Assembly: GCA_036521075.1 (NCBI GenBank)
Contig: DATDIL010000147.1
Location: 1-64,000, forward strand
Direction: 5' to 3'
DNA: 64,000 nt
Origin: DAIDKA01 sp036521075
GTDB lineage: Bacteria; Pseudomonadota; Gammaproteobacteria; Steroidobacterales; Steroidobacteraceae
The first letter of the stretch is position 1. Each line of letters begins with the position of its first letter. Below, in pieces: positions 16,211 through 25,060 of this stretch. The position numbers and the translations under genes were made by a program. The notes under the pieces are model-generated. The model was not told where the DNA came from. It saw nothing but the letters and a program-made list of their open reading frames with translations, and did no database searches.

Positions 16211-17383
16211 CTACGCGTCCGCCGCCAGTATGAGCGCCACGCTGGTGCCCCAATTGCGAGCGTAAGCCAGCCATCCGATGCCGGTCACCAAGGCAGGACC
16301 GCGGTTTGCAATCTGTCGTTCGCCGCCTGCGTTAAGCAGCTGACGCACCGCTTCAACGAGGTTCGTGCCGCCGCCCGCCAAACCGGCCTGACCCGCCGAA
16401 ATCTGTCCGCCGCTCGTGTTGAGCGGTAGATCGCCGTTGAACATGAGGTTCGTCTCGCGCACAAATGCCGCTCCTTCTCCGGGTTTGCAAAATCCGAGGC
16501 TCTCCAGGCACAGCAGGATGGCAATGAGAAAATCGTCGTACGGGTGCAAGGATGCGATGTCGCGCGGGCGAATTCCCGCCCGCGCAAAGGCTCTGCGTCC
16601 CGCAAGCTGATGTCCCACGCGCGTAATGTCCGGGCAATTATCCATTGCCTGGTAGTTGGATTGCTCCCCATAGCCCAGAGGGACGACGAAGGCGGAGTAA
16701 CCCTTCGTCACCGCGCGCGTTCGACTCATCATCACGAACCCGTTCGCCCCATCACAGGGCATCACGCAGTCCAGCAACCGTATCGGGTCGGCGACGAGTC
16801 TTGAATTGAGGTAGTCGGACTCCGTAATCGGTTTACGCAGTTTATCGACCGCGTTCGGATTGAGCATCGCGTGGGCGCGCTGGGTCACGGCCAGCTTTGC
16901 CAGTGCCCGAATGTCCAACCCGTACTGGTGCTCGTATCGGCGCGACAACAGCCCGAAGGCTGCCGGGGGTCCGGTGTAGCCGTAGGGCTGAGCCCATTCC
17001 TCGACGAACGAACGATGCCGAAGCCGGTCCTCGGTGGAGGGGGTATCGGCATTGATGAGTATCACGGTCTCGCACAAACCCGCGTCCAATGCCGCGGCCG
17101 CGCGCGCGATGCTTCCGACTGCCGAACAACCCCCAAGATCAGTGGTATCCGCAAACTGCGGTTCCAGGCCCAGGTAATCCAGCGTGGACTGCTGCCAGAA
17201 AGCCGTGCTCGCCCCGGTGAGTGAGGGACCCAGGATCAGTCCGTCGACTTCGTCGCGGGTGAGGCGCGCCTGCTCCAGGAGCTGCTCCAGAACCTCTGCG
17301 GCAAATTCCCACACGTCGCGCCCGCTTCGCCAGACGTTCTTCGCCTCGGCAAAGCCGACGATGACATTATCGCGAAGCGCCAT
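16211..17383 (-). CDS. Thiolase-like protein, SCP-2/Ltp2 type
   Basis: The 390-residue protein is a thiolase-fold subunit: VIVGFAEAK start, LGGCSAVGSIARAAAAL with Cys86 near the nucleophile position, and the C-terminal LNTSGGQISAGQAGLAGGGTN glycine-rich block. The late His-Pro-Tyr segment LHPYDDF (Tyr282) lies where Ltp2-type aldolases keep a catalytic Tyr. In Ltp2-DUF35 complexes of steroid side-chain degradation, the pair cleaves a beta-hydroxyacyl-CoA. Its gene is followed 9 bases later by a DUF35 gene. I infer an Ltp2-like aldolase or a related acyl-CoA enzyme; a canonical thiolase is less likely because the usual C-terminal Cys-x-Gly is not evident. Confidence 0.8.
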   Translation of the reverse strand: MALRDNVIVGFAEAKNVWRSGRDVWEFAAEVLEQLLEQARLTRDEVDGLILGPSLTGASTAFWQQSTLDYLGLEPQFADTTDLGGCSAVGSIARAAAALDAGLCETVILINADTPSTEDRLRHRSFVEEWAQPYGYTGPPAAFGLLSRRYEHQYGLDIRALAKLAVTQRAHAMLNPNAVDKLRKPITESDYLNSRLVADPIRLLDCVMPCDGANGFVMMSRTRAVTKGYSAFVVPLGYGEQSNYQAMDNCPDITRVGHQLAGRRAFARAGIRPRDIASLHPYDDFLIAILLCLESLGFCKPGEGAAFVRETNLMFNGDLPLNTSGGQISAGQAGLAGGGTNLVEAVRQLLNAGGERQIANRGPALVTGIGWLAYARNWGTSVALILAADA

Positions 17384-17500
17384 ATACCCCGCCGTGCCAT
17401 CCAGTCGCGACCAGGCCCGCGAGGCGATTATCGCCGAGCCCCTACCCCGTCTGCGCGCCGGGCGTGGCGCCCCTGAGGCAATGCGGGCGTGCGCCCACCC

Positions 17501-17926
17501 TCACCGTGGGCCGACGTAGGAGGGAAGGTTAGCAGCGCTTTGCTGCAGTTGTACAGCGGCCGCCTGGGAGTCAAGGTTGGGGGTGGGCGACCTGGTCCAA
17601 TCTTGCCGGCTTTGCGCCTCTTGGAGCCGTAACTGCTGCTGCGCCAGCAAATGTTCGGTCCGCAGCTGGGCGTCGGTCAGGCAAACCACCCTGCTCCCGG
17701 TTTCGGGGTCCGTCGTGGGATTCTGGCGGCAGTAACGCGTCTGGCCATCGACCACAATGCGCTGATAGCCAGGATAATCACCGCTCGGACTCTTCGCGAG
17801 CGGCTGCAGAATCTGACGCGCGGTTGGTGGCTGCGGCAGTGCGGACACAGTGCGGGGTGGCTGAGTTGCACAGGCCGCGCACACCGCTGCGACTCCAACA
17901 AAAACGAAGCTCCGGATCATTTTCAT
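17501..17926 (-). CDS. Lipoprotein with paired cysteines, unknown function
   Basis: From the ATG at 17926 (GGAGA 6 bases upstream) the 141-residue product starts MKMIRSFVFVGVAAVCAAC, a lipoprotein signal peptide. The mature part has a core PGYQRIVVDGQTRYCRQNPTTDPETGSRVVCLTDAQL with two cysteines, followed by a Gln/Ala-rich helix. The same core recurs at 60895-61368 (RGYRRVVAYGKEQYCRNDLATGSHVARNPACLTYEQL), so the two are paralogues. No function is known. Confidence 0.7.
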   Translation of the reverse strand: MKMIRSFVFVGVAAVCAACATQPPRTVSALPQPPTARQILQPLAKSPSGDYPGYQRIVVDGQTRYCRQNPTTDPETGSRVVCLTDAQLRTEHLLAQQQLRLQEAQSRQDWTRSPTPNLDSQAAAVQLQQSAANLPSYVGPR

Positions 17927-18140
17927 GGCGATCTCCACTGCTTCCTCAAGGCACTCCAATTGCATATTAACGCTCGGTTCGAACTGGAATGATTAATGAT
18001 GGATTAGCGGTGGTTAATGCGGCGCGATTTCAGGCTGTTGGTTCAACCGACCCCCAGACTCGATATTCAGTACCTTAAGCGTTAACTTAGCAATTATTAT
18101 GGATTGTGCCGGCAAGACAGACATCGTGCCCCCCGGCAAG

Positions 18141-18175
18141 GCTCCCGCCGTCGCAGAGTTCGCGACGACGGGAGC
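18141..18175 (-). terminator. Strong hairpin 3' of the lipocalin-like gene
   Basis: GCTCCCGCCGTCGC and GCGACGACGGGAGC pair over 13 of 14 positions with a 7-base loop. It lies 25 bases past the stop of the gene ending at 18200. It has no T-run, so it may stabilise the mRNA or act as a rho-assisted terminator. Confidence 0.5.
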
Positions 18176-18199
18176 ATGAGCTCTGTGGATGAATGGATA

Positions 18200-18733
18200 C
18201 TACGGAGCGATTCGAGTTGCCGATGATGTACCAAGGTATCCAGCCGCCGGTGCCGGTGACGGTGCGCCCGGTGCTGGCACCACGGTGCCGGTCATGTCAT
18301 AGAAAATTGTAACGTTGGTACCGGAATATGAGTTGCCATCCCTCGACAGGGTGTCAGTCTCGGTCTCATTAAAATATCCGGCGACCAATCCCGTCGCCGA
18401 ATCAAAGACCCAACCGAAGTGGTTGCGCGAATAAGTCCATGGACCTGCCGCGACCCAAGATCCCATACAGATGTTTCCGCCTATGCTTGGGTGAGTGATG
18501 TTTTCCCACTCCGTGCCATCGTTGTGCCATTGAATGAAAGCTTCGCCAACAGGGCCATAGTTCACAAGCCAGGTTCCTACGATGCCCTCATGGTCCGCGA
18601 AATGCAGGCGATGCGCAGGAAGTTGGATATGCTGCTGATTCCCGGCGCCCGGAAACGCGCAGTTGGCATGCGCAGACAGTCCGAACAGCGATAAGGCCGC
18701 GGTAGCAGCGATCCCGATGAGAGTCGTTTTCAT
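18200..18733 (-). CDS. Secreted beta-barrel-like protein
   Basis: The 177-residue product starts at an ATG at 18733 (AGAGGAT upstream). It begins with a signal peptide (MKTTLIGIAATAALSLFGLSAHA) and the mature protein begins NCAFPGAGNQQH. The rest is beta-rich: GIVGTWLVNYGPVGEAFIQWHNDGTEWENITH, WTYSRNHFGWVFDSATG and TNVTIFYDMTG. The GTW start of a strand and the overall pattern suggest a lipocalin-like barrel that may bind a small hydrophobic ligand. The C-terminus is Pro/Ala-rich. The longer frame upstream has no signal peptide, so the start was moved. Confidence 0.65.
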   Translation of the reverse strand: MKTTLIGIAATAALSLFGLSAHANCAFPGAGNQQHIQLPAHRLHFADHEGIVGTWLVNYGPVGEAFIQWHNDGTEWENITHPSIGGNICMGSWVAAGPWTYSRNHFGWVFDSATGLVAGYFNETETDTLSRDGNSYSGTNVTIFYDMTGTVVPAPGAPSPAPAAGYLGTSSATRIAP

Positions 18734-19689
18734 GAAGTGATCCTCTGGGTAATTTTGTTGCGTTGCAGTGCGATTTCCGATGGCACCGTATGGGTCCGTA
18801 AAACGTAGCGCGGTTTTGCGGATCGATGTTGCCAAGAGCGCTTTGGCAGCGATCTCGTCCAACGTATGACGCAAACCGGCTGAATATTCTTTGGATGTCC
18901 TGTTAATTCTTATTAAAACTCCTGAAAGAATGCTCCGCGTGGCCACATTCGGTTGAGCGCCGTTCGCCGGCTGTCATTCCATTGCTGGGCGCGTGATGTT
19001 CCGCAACCAACTCACATGCCAGTGTTGTTTCGCTGAACGGGCGGCTATCGCGCGGCGGGCACGTAGTAACGTTCGTCCGCGGCGGAGTGTCGATGCGGAA
19101 GATTCCCGTCGCGCAGGCATTGCCGCCCCCCATTGCAACTGCACTTCGGCGAAATCTTTGTCCTGCATGCCAGCTCGCCGGGCGCGGGCAGCCATCGCTG
19201 AAGGTGGCCATAACCGAGGGTCCCGACCTGGGCACGTCCATCACGCACCCGCCGGTGCCGACCCCGCTCGAGATCTTGGTCCGCCAGCATCCGGCTATCG
19301 GCGAGATCATGGCGTACTCCGCGAGCGCGGCATGCGGCGGGTGATGTTGGCCCATGGGTTCCTCTGGCGCGTCGCGATGTTCTTGACCGCTGCGACGATA
19401 TCGGGAAGATAGGCTTGTAGAGGCTCGGCGTAGGTGGGCAGGTCGTCCGCGACCCGGATTGGGATCAACGGGCGCGGATTGCCGACGGCCACCTCCATTT
19501 CGCGGGACACCTGAGGGGAGTGTCCTTGATCGCCTCGACGATCCCTGCGCCCCCCCCCGAGTGCCGACGCTGAGATCGCGCGGCGCTATCCAGCAACGCT
19601 GGCCCGACGCCGGCATTCACGGCGACTGTCATGGTGCGCTCGGATGCGCCTTGAGGGGAACAGACGAGGATGACTTTCGTGGGGTTCTC
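18734..19689. other. Decayed region without an intact gene
   Basis: Nearly 1 kb holds only frames that change phase. On the minus strand one can read a block such as NPRPLIPIRVADDLPTYAEPL and DIVAAVKNIATRQRNPW at 19350-19510, then continuation in another frame around 19050-19320 (EYAMISPIAGC or DSRMLADQDLERG depending on phase). This looks like a protein gene broken by frameshifts, with no family that I recognise. The plus-strand frame at 19459 is the upstream extension of the next SDR and is not a coding exon. Confidence 0.35.
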
Positions 19690-20487
19690 TTGGCAAGATT
19701 AAGCGGCAAGATCGCACTAATCACCGGCGCTGCTCGTGGCATTGGGGAGGCCATGGCCCGTGCCTTCGTCCACGAAGGCGCATATGTCTACGTGACGGAT
19801 ATCGAGCGTGGTGCAGGCGAAGCTGTGGTACGTGATCTTGGCGCGCGCGCAGTCTTCAGGCTTCTTGATGTCCGCGAGGAGGAGCATTGGTCAGTAGTCA
19901 CCACCGAGGCAGTTGCAATGCAGGGGAGGCTTGATGTTTTGGTGAATAACGCGGGGATCACAGGTTTAGAGTCTGGATTCGTTGCACACGATCCAGAAAA
20001 CGCCAGTCTTGAGGAGTGGCGGACAGTACATCGCACCAACTTGGACGGTGTTTTCCTCGGCTGTAAATATGGGCTCCGCGCGATGCGTCCGATGAAGACC
20101 GGATCGATCATCAATATCTCATCTCGTTCCGGCCTGGTTGGGATTCCGGGAGCCGCAGCTTACGCGTCATCGAAGGCGGCAGTGCGCAATCACACCAAAT
20201 CCGTTGCGCTTTGGTGTGCGCAACAAGGCCTCGCAATCCGATGCAATTCCATTCACCCAGCTGCGATCCTTACGCCAATTTGGGAACCGATGCTCGGTTC
20301 TGGAGCGCAGCGCCAGACACGTATGGCAGCACTGGTAAAGGACACGCCGCTGCATCGTTTTGGCAACGCCGAAGAGGTGGCCGCAGTGGCGATACTCCTG
20401 GCTTCCGATGAGGCCACTTACATCACCGGGACCGAGCTGAACATCGACGGTGGTCTGTTGGCCGGATCCACTGCAACCCCCGGATAG
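19690..20487 (+). CDS. SDR-family oxidoreductase, possibly hydroxysteroid dehydrogenase-like
   Basis: The 265-residue protein is a classical SDR: TGAARGIG cofactor motif, Asp after the second strand (YVTDIERG, suggesting NAD), NNAGITG, catalytic Ser in NISSRSGLVG, Tyr-x3-Lys in AYASSKAAV and PAAILTPIW near the substrate lid. The proteins it most resembles are cyclohexanol/3-alpha,17-beta-hydroxysteroid-type dehydrogenases, consistent with but not proof of steroid metabolism. The start is a TTG at 19690 (GTGGGG upstream, LARLSGKIALITG), because upstream sequence in frame is not SDR-like and no ATG is suitable. Confidence 0.8.
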   Translation: MARLSGKIALITGAARGIGEAMARAFVHEGAYVYVTDIERGAGEAVVRDLGARAVFRLLDVREEEHWSVVTTEAVAMQGRLDVLVNNAGITGLESGFVAHDPENASLEEWRTVHRTNLDGVFLGCKYGLRAMRPMKTGSIINISSRSGLVGIPGAAAYASSKAAVRNHTKSVALWCAQQGLAIRCNSIHPAAILTPIWEPMLGSGAQRQTRMAALVKDTPLHRFGNAEEVAAVAILLASDEATYITGTELNIDGGLLAGSTATPG

Positions 20488-20733
20488 GACCGGATGGGAG
20501 TCCGCCCCGCATTGCGTGGCCACGCATTTCGGCGCACCGTGGGCCAACGCCAAGGCGGCGGAAGAAGAAATGGGTGATGCTGTCGCCTCCTGCGCAGCAG
20601 ACACCTTACTGCCCCGGGACACGTTTGTGCAAAGCAGCATGCAAAGTCGACGAGCCGAACCTTGCGACTGAAAGTGAGCTATACGCCGGGCCGGCGCGGG
20701 TCGGTCGGCCCGTCTCGTCAGGGGATAAGAACA

Positions 20734-21978
20734 ATGCCATCGATTACAGCCGCGCATACATCCGGCGCACAAACCGGTTCGGCCTATCAAACGCTGCTCG
20801 TCGGCCTGCTCGGCGTGAACATGGGTATTGTGTTCCTCGACCGGAGCGCCTTCGGGCTGCTCGCGCCGATGATCCAGCCTGAATTCTCCCTCAGCAACAC
20901 TCAGGTTGGGATGATCACCGGTATCCTTGCGGCCACCTGGGCCCTGTCGAGCTTCGGGCTCGCCCGAGCCGCCGACCTGACCGGCCGCAGCAAACTGCTG
21001 CTGGTCGCGGGCACGGTGATTTTCTCGGTTGCGTCGATCAGCTCGGGGCTGGCGGTCGGTTTCCTGACGCTGCTCGCAGCACGTGCCCTGATGGGCATGG
21101 CCGAAGGCGGCTTACCGCCGATCAGCACGCACATCGTCACCAGCGAGGTCACTCCCGAGCGTCGCGGGCTGGCGATCGGGATGCTCTCAACCATCGGGCT
21201 TTTCGCCATACCGCTATTGGGGCCGCTGGTGATCGTCGGCATCGGGACACTCTGGGGCTGGCGGCATGCCTTCTGGATTGCCGGCGGACCGGGCCTGGTC
21301 ATGGCTCTTCTGATGTGGCGGCTCGTCCGCAATCCTAAGCATGCACCCACGGACAATGTGCCCAAGGGCAGCGTCCTTCCGTTGCTGAAGCTTCGCAACA
21401 TCCGCTTCACGATGACCTTGGCCGCACTTAACATGACCGTCTACGTTGGAGTCACCGGCTTCCTGCCACTCTATCTGGTCAATGTGCTGGGCCTGAGCAA
21501 TCCGATGATGGGCGTGGTGGTAACCGCCCAGGGGGCAGTACTGGTCGCCTTCGGCTTCTTTGGACCAATGCTGTCCGACCATTTCGGGCGGAAACGGGCG
21601 ATTATCGGCAGCTTCGTGCTCACCGCGCTCGGCTGGCTTGTCCTTGCCTTCAGCGGTGGCGCGTTGCCACTGGTCTTTGCCGGCGGCATTCTGGCGGGCG
21701 GTTCTGCCGGGTCCGCGATCCTGATCATGAACGTTATCCCGGGGGAATCCGCCCCAGTGCATCTGAAGGCCACCGCGATGGGATTCAACGCTGCGTTCGG
21801 CGAGATGCTTGGCGCGGGCGCGATGCCGGTGGTGATCGGCTGGGCAGCAGACAAGGCGGGTCTTGGCATCCTCCCATGGGTGCTGACCGGATTCGCCGTG
21901 CTGGCCATCGTGGTGACGTTTGGCCTGCGCGAGACGGCGCCAAAATTGGTCGGCGAGCTGCCGGTCCGAGCTGTCTGA
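20734..21978 (+). CDS. MFS transporter, sugar-acid/aromatic-acid type
   Basis: From the ATG at 20734 (GGGGAT upstream) the 414-residue protein has 12 predicted helices. It includes the loop 2-3 segment FGLARAADLTGRSKLL and FFGPMLSDHFGRKRAII in the second half, both classical MFS A-motif regions. LGVNMGIVFLDRSAFGLLAPMI in helix 1 has the charged DR pair common in anion:cation symporters. It follows the SDR by about 250 bases on the same strand and may serve uptake of that enzyme's substrate. Substrate unproven. Confidence 0.8.
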   Translation: MPSITAAHTSGAQTGSAYQTLLVGLLGVNMGIVFLDRSAFGLLAPMIQPEFSLSNTQVGMITGILAATWALSSFGLARAADLTGRSKLLLVAGTVIFSVASISSGLAVGFLTLLAARALMGMAEGGLPPISTHIVTSEVTPERRGLAIGMLSTIGLFAIPLLGPLVIVGIGTLWGWRHAFWIAGGPGLVMALLMWRLVRNPKHAPTDNVPKGSVLPLLKLRNIRFTMTLAALNMTVYVGVTGFLPLYLVNVLGLSNPMMGVVVTAQGAVLVAFGFFGPMLSDHFGRKRAIIGSFVLTALGWLVLAFSGGALPLVFAGGILAGGSAGSAILIMNVIPGESAPVHLKATAMGFNAAFGEMLGAGAMPVVIGWAADKAGLGILPWVLTGFAVLAIVVTFGLRETAPKLVGELPVRAV

Positions 21979-21984
21979 CGAGGC

Positions 21985-22788
21985 TCAACGGCTCCGCTCG
22001 ATACTGGCTCCGGCTCGGGCAGCCCCCGCTATTGTGGGGCACGGCTTGCGCGCAAAGAGGCAGCGACCTGGCAGAGCCCACAGAAAAATAAGCCTGGAGC
22101 CTTTCACCTGCGTCGCGCCACACCCGCGCAGAACATTCAGGTAGCGGAACGGATGAAAGATATCGAAAATCGCCAGCCGACCGCCCGGCTTGAGGACCCG
22201 CAGGATTTCCTTGAGTGCCAGATCACGCCTCGCGCGCGTCGGCACATTGTGAATCGCGGTCATCGACACAACGGCGTCGAACGTATCGTCCGCATAGGGC
22301 ATGGCGCACATGTCACCGGTATCGATCACAACCCTCTCCGCAACGCCTTCGAGCGCCGCGTTGGCCAGCGCCGCCGCAGGCGTGTTGACACTCAGATCCT
22401 TGCTGCTCCATAGATCTATTCCGGTCGCTCGACCGGTGGTCAGGCATTTGGCAGCGCCGATCAGTGCCAGGCCGCGCCCGCAACCAACATCGAGCACATG
22501 CTCATTGCCCTCAAGCGCGACGGCATCCAGCAGGCGGTCCCGGACGCGAAACTTGCCGACCTTGCTGGCCCAGACCATCAGCAGCGAGGATGCGAAGAAG
22601 GCCGCGCCTATCGACAGTAGAGGCCACAGGAGATCACGGCCCGGCCCAACACCCATTCGCCACCTCACGAACCAGCTGCACAGGCCCGCCAGAGTCGCGA
22701 GCGCGCCGAACAGCGCCAGACCCCGTACTTGGCCCGGTGCGTCGATACCGTAATTTGCCCGCTTTACCATCCTCCACTCCCTGCCCAT
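21985..22788 (-). CDS. Class I SAM-dependent methyltransferase with membrane anchor
   Basis: The 267-residue protein has two hydrophobic segments at its N-terminus (LALFGALATLAGLCSWFV and LLWPLLSIGAAFFASSLLMVW). A Rossmann methyltransferase follows with VLDVGCGRG (motif I), ATGIDLW, IDTGDMCAMPYADDTFDAVVSM (motifs II-III) and VLKPGGRLAIFD. Such membrane-tethered methyltransferases often act on lipids or quinones. The start at ATG 22788 has GGTGA 9 bases upstream; a second ATG at 22770 is possible. It is convergent with the MFS gene. Confidence 0.75.
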   Translation of the reverse strand: MGREWRMVKRANYGIDAPGQVRGLALFGALATLAGLCSWFVRWRMGVGPGRDLLWPLLSIGAAFFASSLLMVWASKVGKFRVRDRLLDAVALEGNEHVLDVGCGRGLALIGAAKCLTTGRATGIDLWSSKDLSVNTPAAALANAALEGVAERVVIDTGDMCAMPYADDTFDAVVSMTAIHNVPTRARRDLALKEILRVLKPGGRLAIFDIFHPFRYLNVLRGCGATQVKGSRLIFLWALPGRCLFARKPCPTIAGAARAGASIERSR

Positions 22789-23081
22789 GATGCCATTGTC
22801 ACCTCCAGCATGGCAGCGCCAGGTTGAACACGGCACCCGAGCACTTCGGGTTCGCCTCAAGGTACCGCTCCCATTGCAGAGCAGGTACCGTAGACCCTTT
22901 CAGACAATGAGGCGGAGCGATGGCAAGTCGTAGATTCTGGAAAAACGCGAAGGCAAGAGACCCGGCTCTCGCACCGAGAAGGCGCTTTCGGATACGAGTG
23001 CCTGGCCACTCCTACCGCGTACTCATTGCCCGGTAGGCACTGCGCGCAGCGCGACCTTCTGCAGCTCCTGACCCAGCACCT

Positions 23082-24488
23082 ATGGACACTGCCCAAGCCC
23101 ACCCAATTCCTGCGGGCAGCCTTGCCAGCCGCAGCTTAGGCGAGCGACTCGATGCGCTCACCGGTCGCGCAGGCATCTGGCGTCTGGTGGTGCTTTTGTC
23201 CTTGGGCGGCTGCTTCGAATTCTACGATCTGTTCCTGACCGCCTACCTCTCGCCGGGCCTTGAGCGGGCAGGAATCTTCCACGCTCACGGGGTACTGCTG
23301 GGCCTTTCGGATCAGGCAGGTTTTGCGGCGGTCACCTTCGCCGGTCTGTTCGTCGGCACCATCGCCTTCAGTCAGGTTGCCGACCGTTACGGGCGACGCG
23401 CGATCTTCGCCGCCTCGCTGTTGTGGTACTCGGCAATGACGTTCCTGATGGCGCTGCAGAACACTGCTGCCGGAATTGATGTGTGGCGATTCATGGCCGG
23501 TGTCGGTATTGGCGTGGAGCTGGTGACGATCGACACCTACCTGGCAGAGCTGCTGCCGCGCCGCGTGCGCGGTCGCGCCTTCGCGTTCAACCAGGCCATT
23601 CAGTTTACGGCCGTGCCGATCGTCGCACTGCTGTGCGCGCTGCTGCTGAACACCCATTTGCTCGGACTGGCGGGCTGGCGCTGGGTCGTGCTGATCGGCG
23701 CCAGCGGGGCACTGTGCATCTGGCAGCTGCGCCGCGGGCTGCCGGAATCTCCCCGTTGGCTGCTACAACAGGGTCGCGCCGAGGAAGCATGGGCGGTGGT
23801 CCGAAATCTGGAACGCCGCAGCGGCATCACCCCCGCCACGGCGGAGCCACTCGAGAGTCAACCACCCTCTTACACAGACACGGGCCGGCTCGCCGAGATC
23901 TTCCGCCGCCCGCTGCTCGGCATCACAGTGATGCTGTCGGTGTTCAACTTTTTCCAGACCGTGGGCTTCTATGGCTTCGGCAATTGGGTGCCCAAGCTGA
24001 TCGAGTCCGGCGGCTCAAGCGTCGTGCAGAGCCTCAATTACGCCGTGGCGATTGCGGTCGCCTACCCGGCAGGACCGTTGCTGTGCCTGCTCTTTGCCGA
24101 CCGCTTCGAACGCAAATGGCAGATCGTCGCCGCGGCCTTGGGCACCGCCGCCACCGGGCTGCTCTTCGTGCGCCAGCACGGCGCAATACCCTTGATCCTC
24201 TGCGGCGTGCTGATCACGCTATGCAACAACCTGCTTTCCTACGCCTATCACGCCTACCAGAGCGAACTGTATCCCACGCGAGTAAGGGCTCGCGCCGTCG
24301 GCTTCGTCTATGCCTGGAGTCGCCTGTCGACCGTGTTCACCAGTTTGATGATCGGCTTCGTGCTCGGACATTTCGGCAGCGGCGGCGTGTTCACCTTCAT
24401 TGCCGCGAGCATGGGCGTGGTGTGTGTCTGCATCGGCGCGTTCGGCCCGCGCACCCGCGCGCTGTCATTGGAACAAATCGCTTCCTGA
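23082..24488 (+). CDS. MFS transporter, NiaP/sugar-porter-like
   Basis: The 468-residue protein has the MFS plan with about 12 helices: GRLxxGRR-like loop ADRYGRRAIFAAS between helices 2 and 3, RRVRGRAFAFNQAIQ after helix 4, LPESPRWLLQQGRAEEA after helix 6 and ELYPTRVRARAVGFVYAWSRL after helix 10. The PESPRWL and ELYPTRVR signatures mark the sugar-porter/NiaP-like branch, whose members carry sugars, niacin or aromatic acids. It is not in an operon with neighbours. A hairpin at 24505-24523 lies just past its stop. Confidence 0.8.
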   Translation: MDTAQAHPIPAGSLASRSLGERLDALTGRAGIWRLVVLLSLGGCFEFYDLFLTAYLSPGLERAGIFHAHGVLLGLSDQAGFAAVTFAGLFVGTIAFSQVADRYGRRAIFAASLLWYSAMTFLMALQNTAAGIDVWRFMAGVGIGVELVTIDTYLAELLPRRVRGRAFAFNQAIQFTAVPIVALLCALLLNTHLLGLAGWRWVVLIGASGALCIWQLRRGLPESPRWLLQQGRAEEAWAVVRNLERRSGITPATAEPLESQPPSYTDTGRLAEIFRRPLLGITVMLSVFNFFQTVGFYGFGNWVPKLIESGGSSVVQSLNYAVAIAVAYPAGPLLCLLFADRFERKWQIVAAALGTAATGLLFVRQHGAIPLILCGVLITLCNNLLSYAYHAYQSELYPTRVRARAVGFVYAWSRLSTVFTSLMIGFVLGHFGSGGVFTFIAASMGVVCVCIGAFGPRTRALSLEQIAS

Positions 24489-24504
24489 GTGCCCCCGAAG
24501 AATG

Positions 24505-24523
24505 GGCACCCTAACCGGGTGCC
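24505..24523. terminator. Bidirectional hairpin between convergent genes
   Basis: GGCACCC and GGGTGCC pair perfectly over 7 bases with a TAACC loop. It sits between two convergent stops (24488 and 24535). No T-run follows on either strand. Confidence 0.4.
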
Positions 24524-24534
24524 GAGAAACCGTG

Positions 24535-24690
24535 CTAGTGAAGGTGCAGGTTACCCGTGCCGAACAGTCCGACGAGACCGACGATTATCAGATACAGCGC
24601 CACAATGTAGTTCAGTAACTTGGGGGCCACCAGAATCAGGATGCCGGCGATCAGCGCCGCCAGAGGACCGATGGATAAGTGCAGGTTCAT
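24535..24690 (-). CDS. DUF3096 small membrane protein
   Basis: The 51-residue frame from ATG 24690 to a TAG at 24535 gives MNLHLSIGPLAALIAGILIL then APKLLNYIVALYLIIVGLVGL, two transmembrane segments joined by a short turn. This is the DUF3096 pattern (IGPxxALIAGILIL, RLLNYIVAIYLI). AAGGAG lies 7 bases before the ATG, a strong ribosome binding site. It is too short for usual cut-offs, but start, family pattern and site agree. The function of DUF3096 is unknown. Confidence 0.8.
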   Translation of the reverse strand: MNLHLSIGPLAALIAGILILVAPKLLNYIVALYLIIVGLVGLFGTGNLHLH

Positions 24691-25060
24691 ATCAAGTTCT
24701 CCTTAAGGCCACTGCTGCAGGGTACACCTGCGGGAGGCGCAACCAGGTCAAATGGACTCCGATCCATCGGGCGTGCAGCCACTGTTCGAAAACCATGTAA
24801 AGCACGGGGAGGCCATGGGGTTTAACTCCTTGCCGATGAACGTGGCCCCCCATAACGTACGCGTGCCCCGCAAGTCAATCTTGGCATGCCATATGGCCCC
24901 GCGGCTTCCCGTAGTAGCCTTGCATGACGGTCCTCACTGAATCACGGGCCGTGATGCTCCTTATTCGACACAAGATTCGGTAGCTATAGCCAGAGCATGG
25001 CCTGACCGTCGTGACACAATTCTACGCACAACGAATGTTGTGTGGCTTTCGGGTCCGATC
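24691..25060. other. Intergenic region, nothing recognised
   Basis: This 370-base gap separates the divergent DUF3096 gene and TDT transporter gene. Frames inside it are short and unlike protein. Promoters for both genes should lie here; I could not pick them by eye. Confidence 0.4.

Noticed and set aside
23483..24514. Second plus-strand frame of 343 codons inside the MFS gene
   Set aside because: The in-phase MFS product has PESPRWL and ELYPTRVR signatures; the other frame is Arg-rich and without motif.
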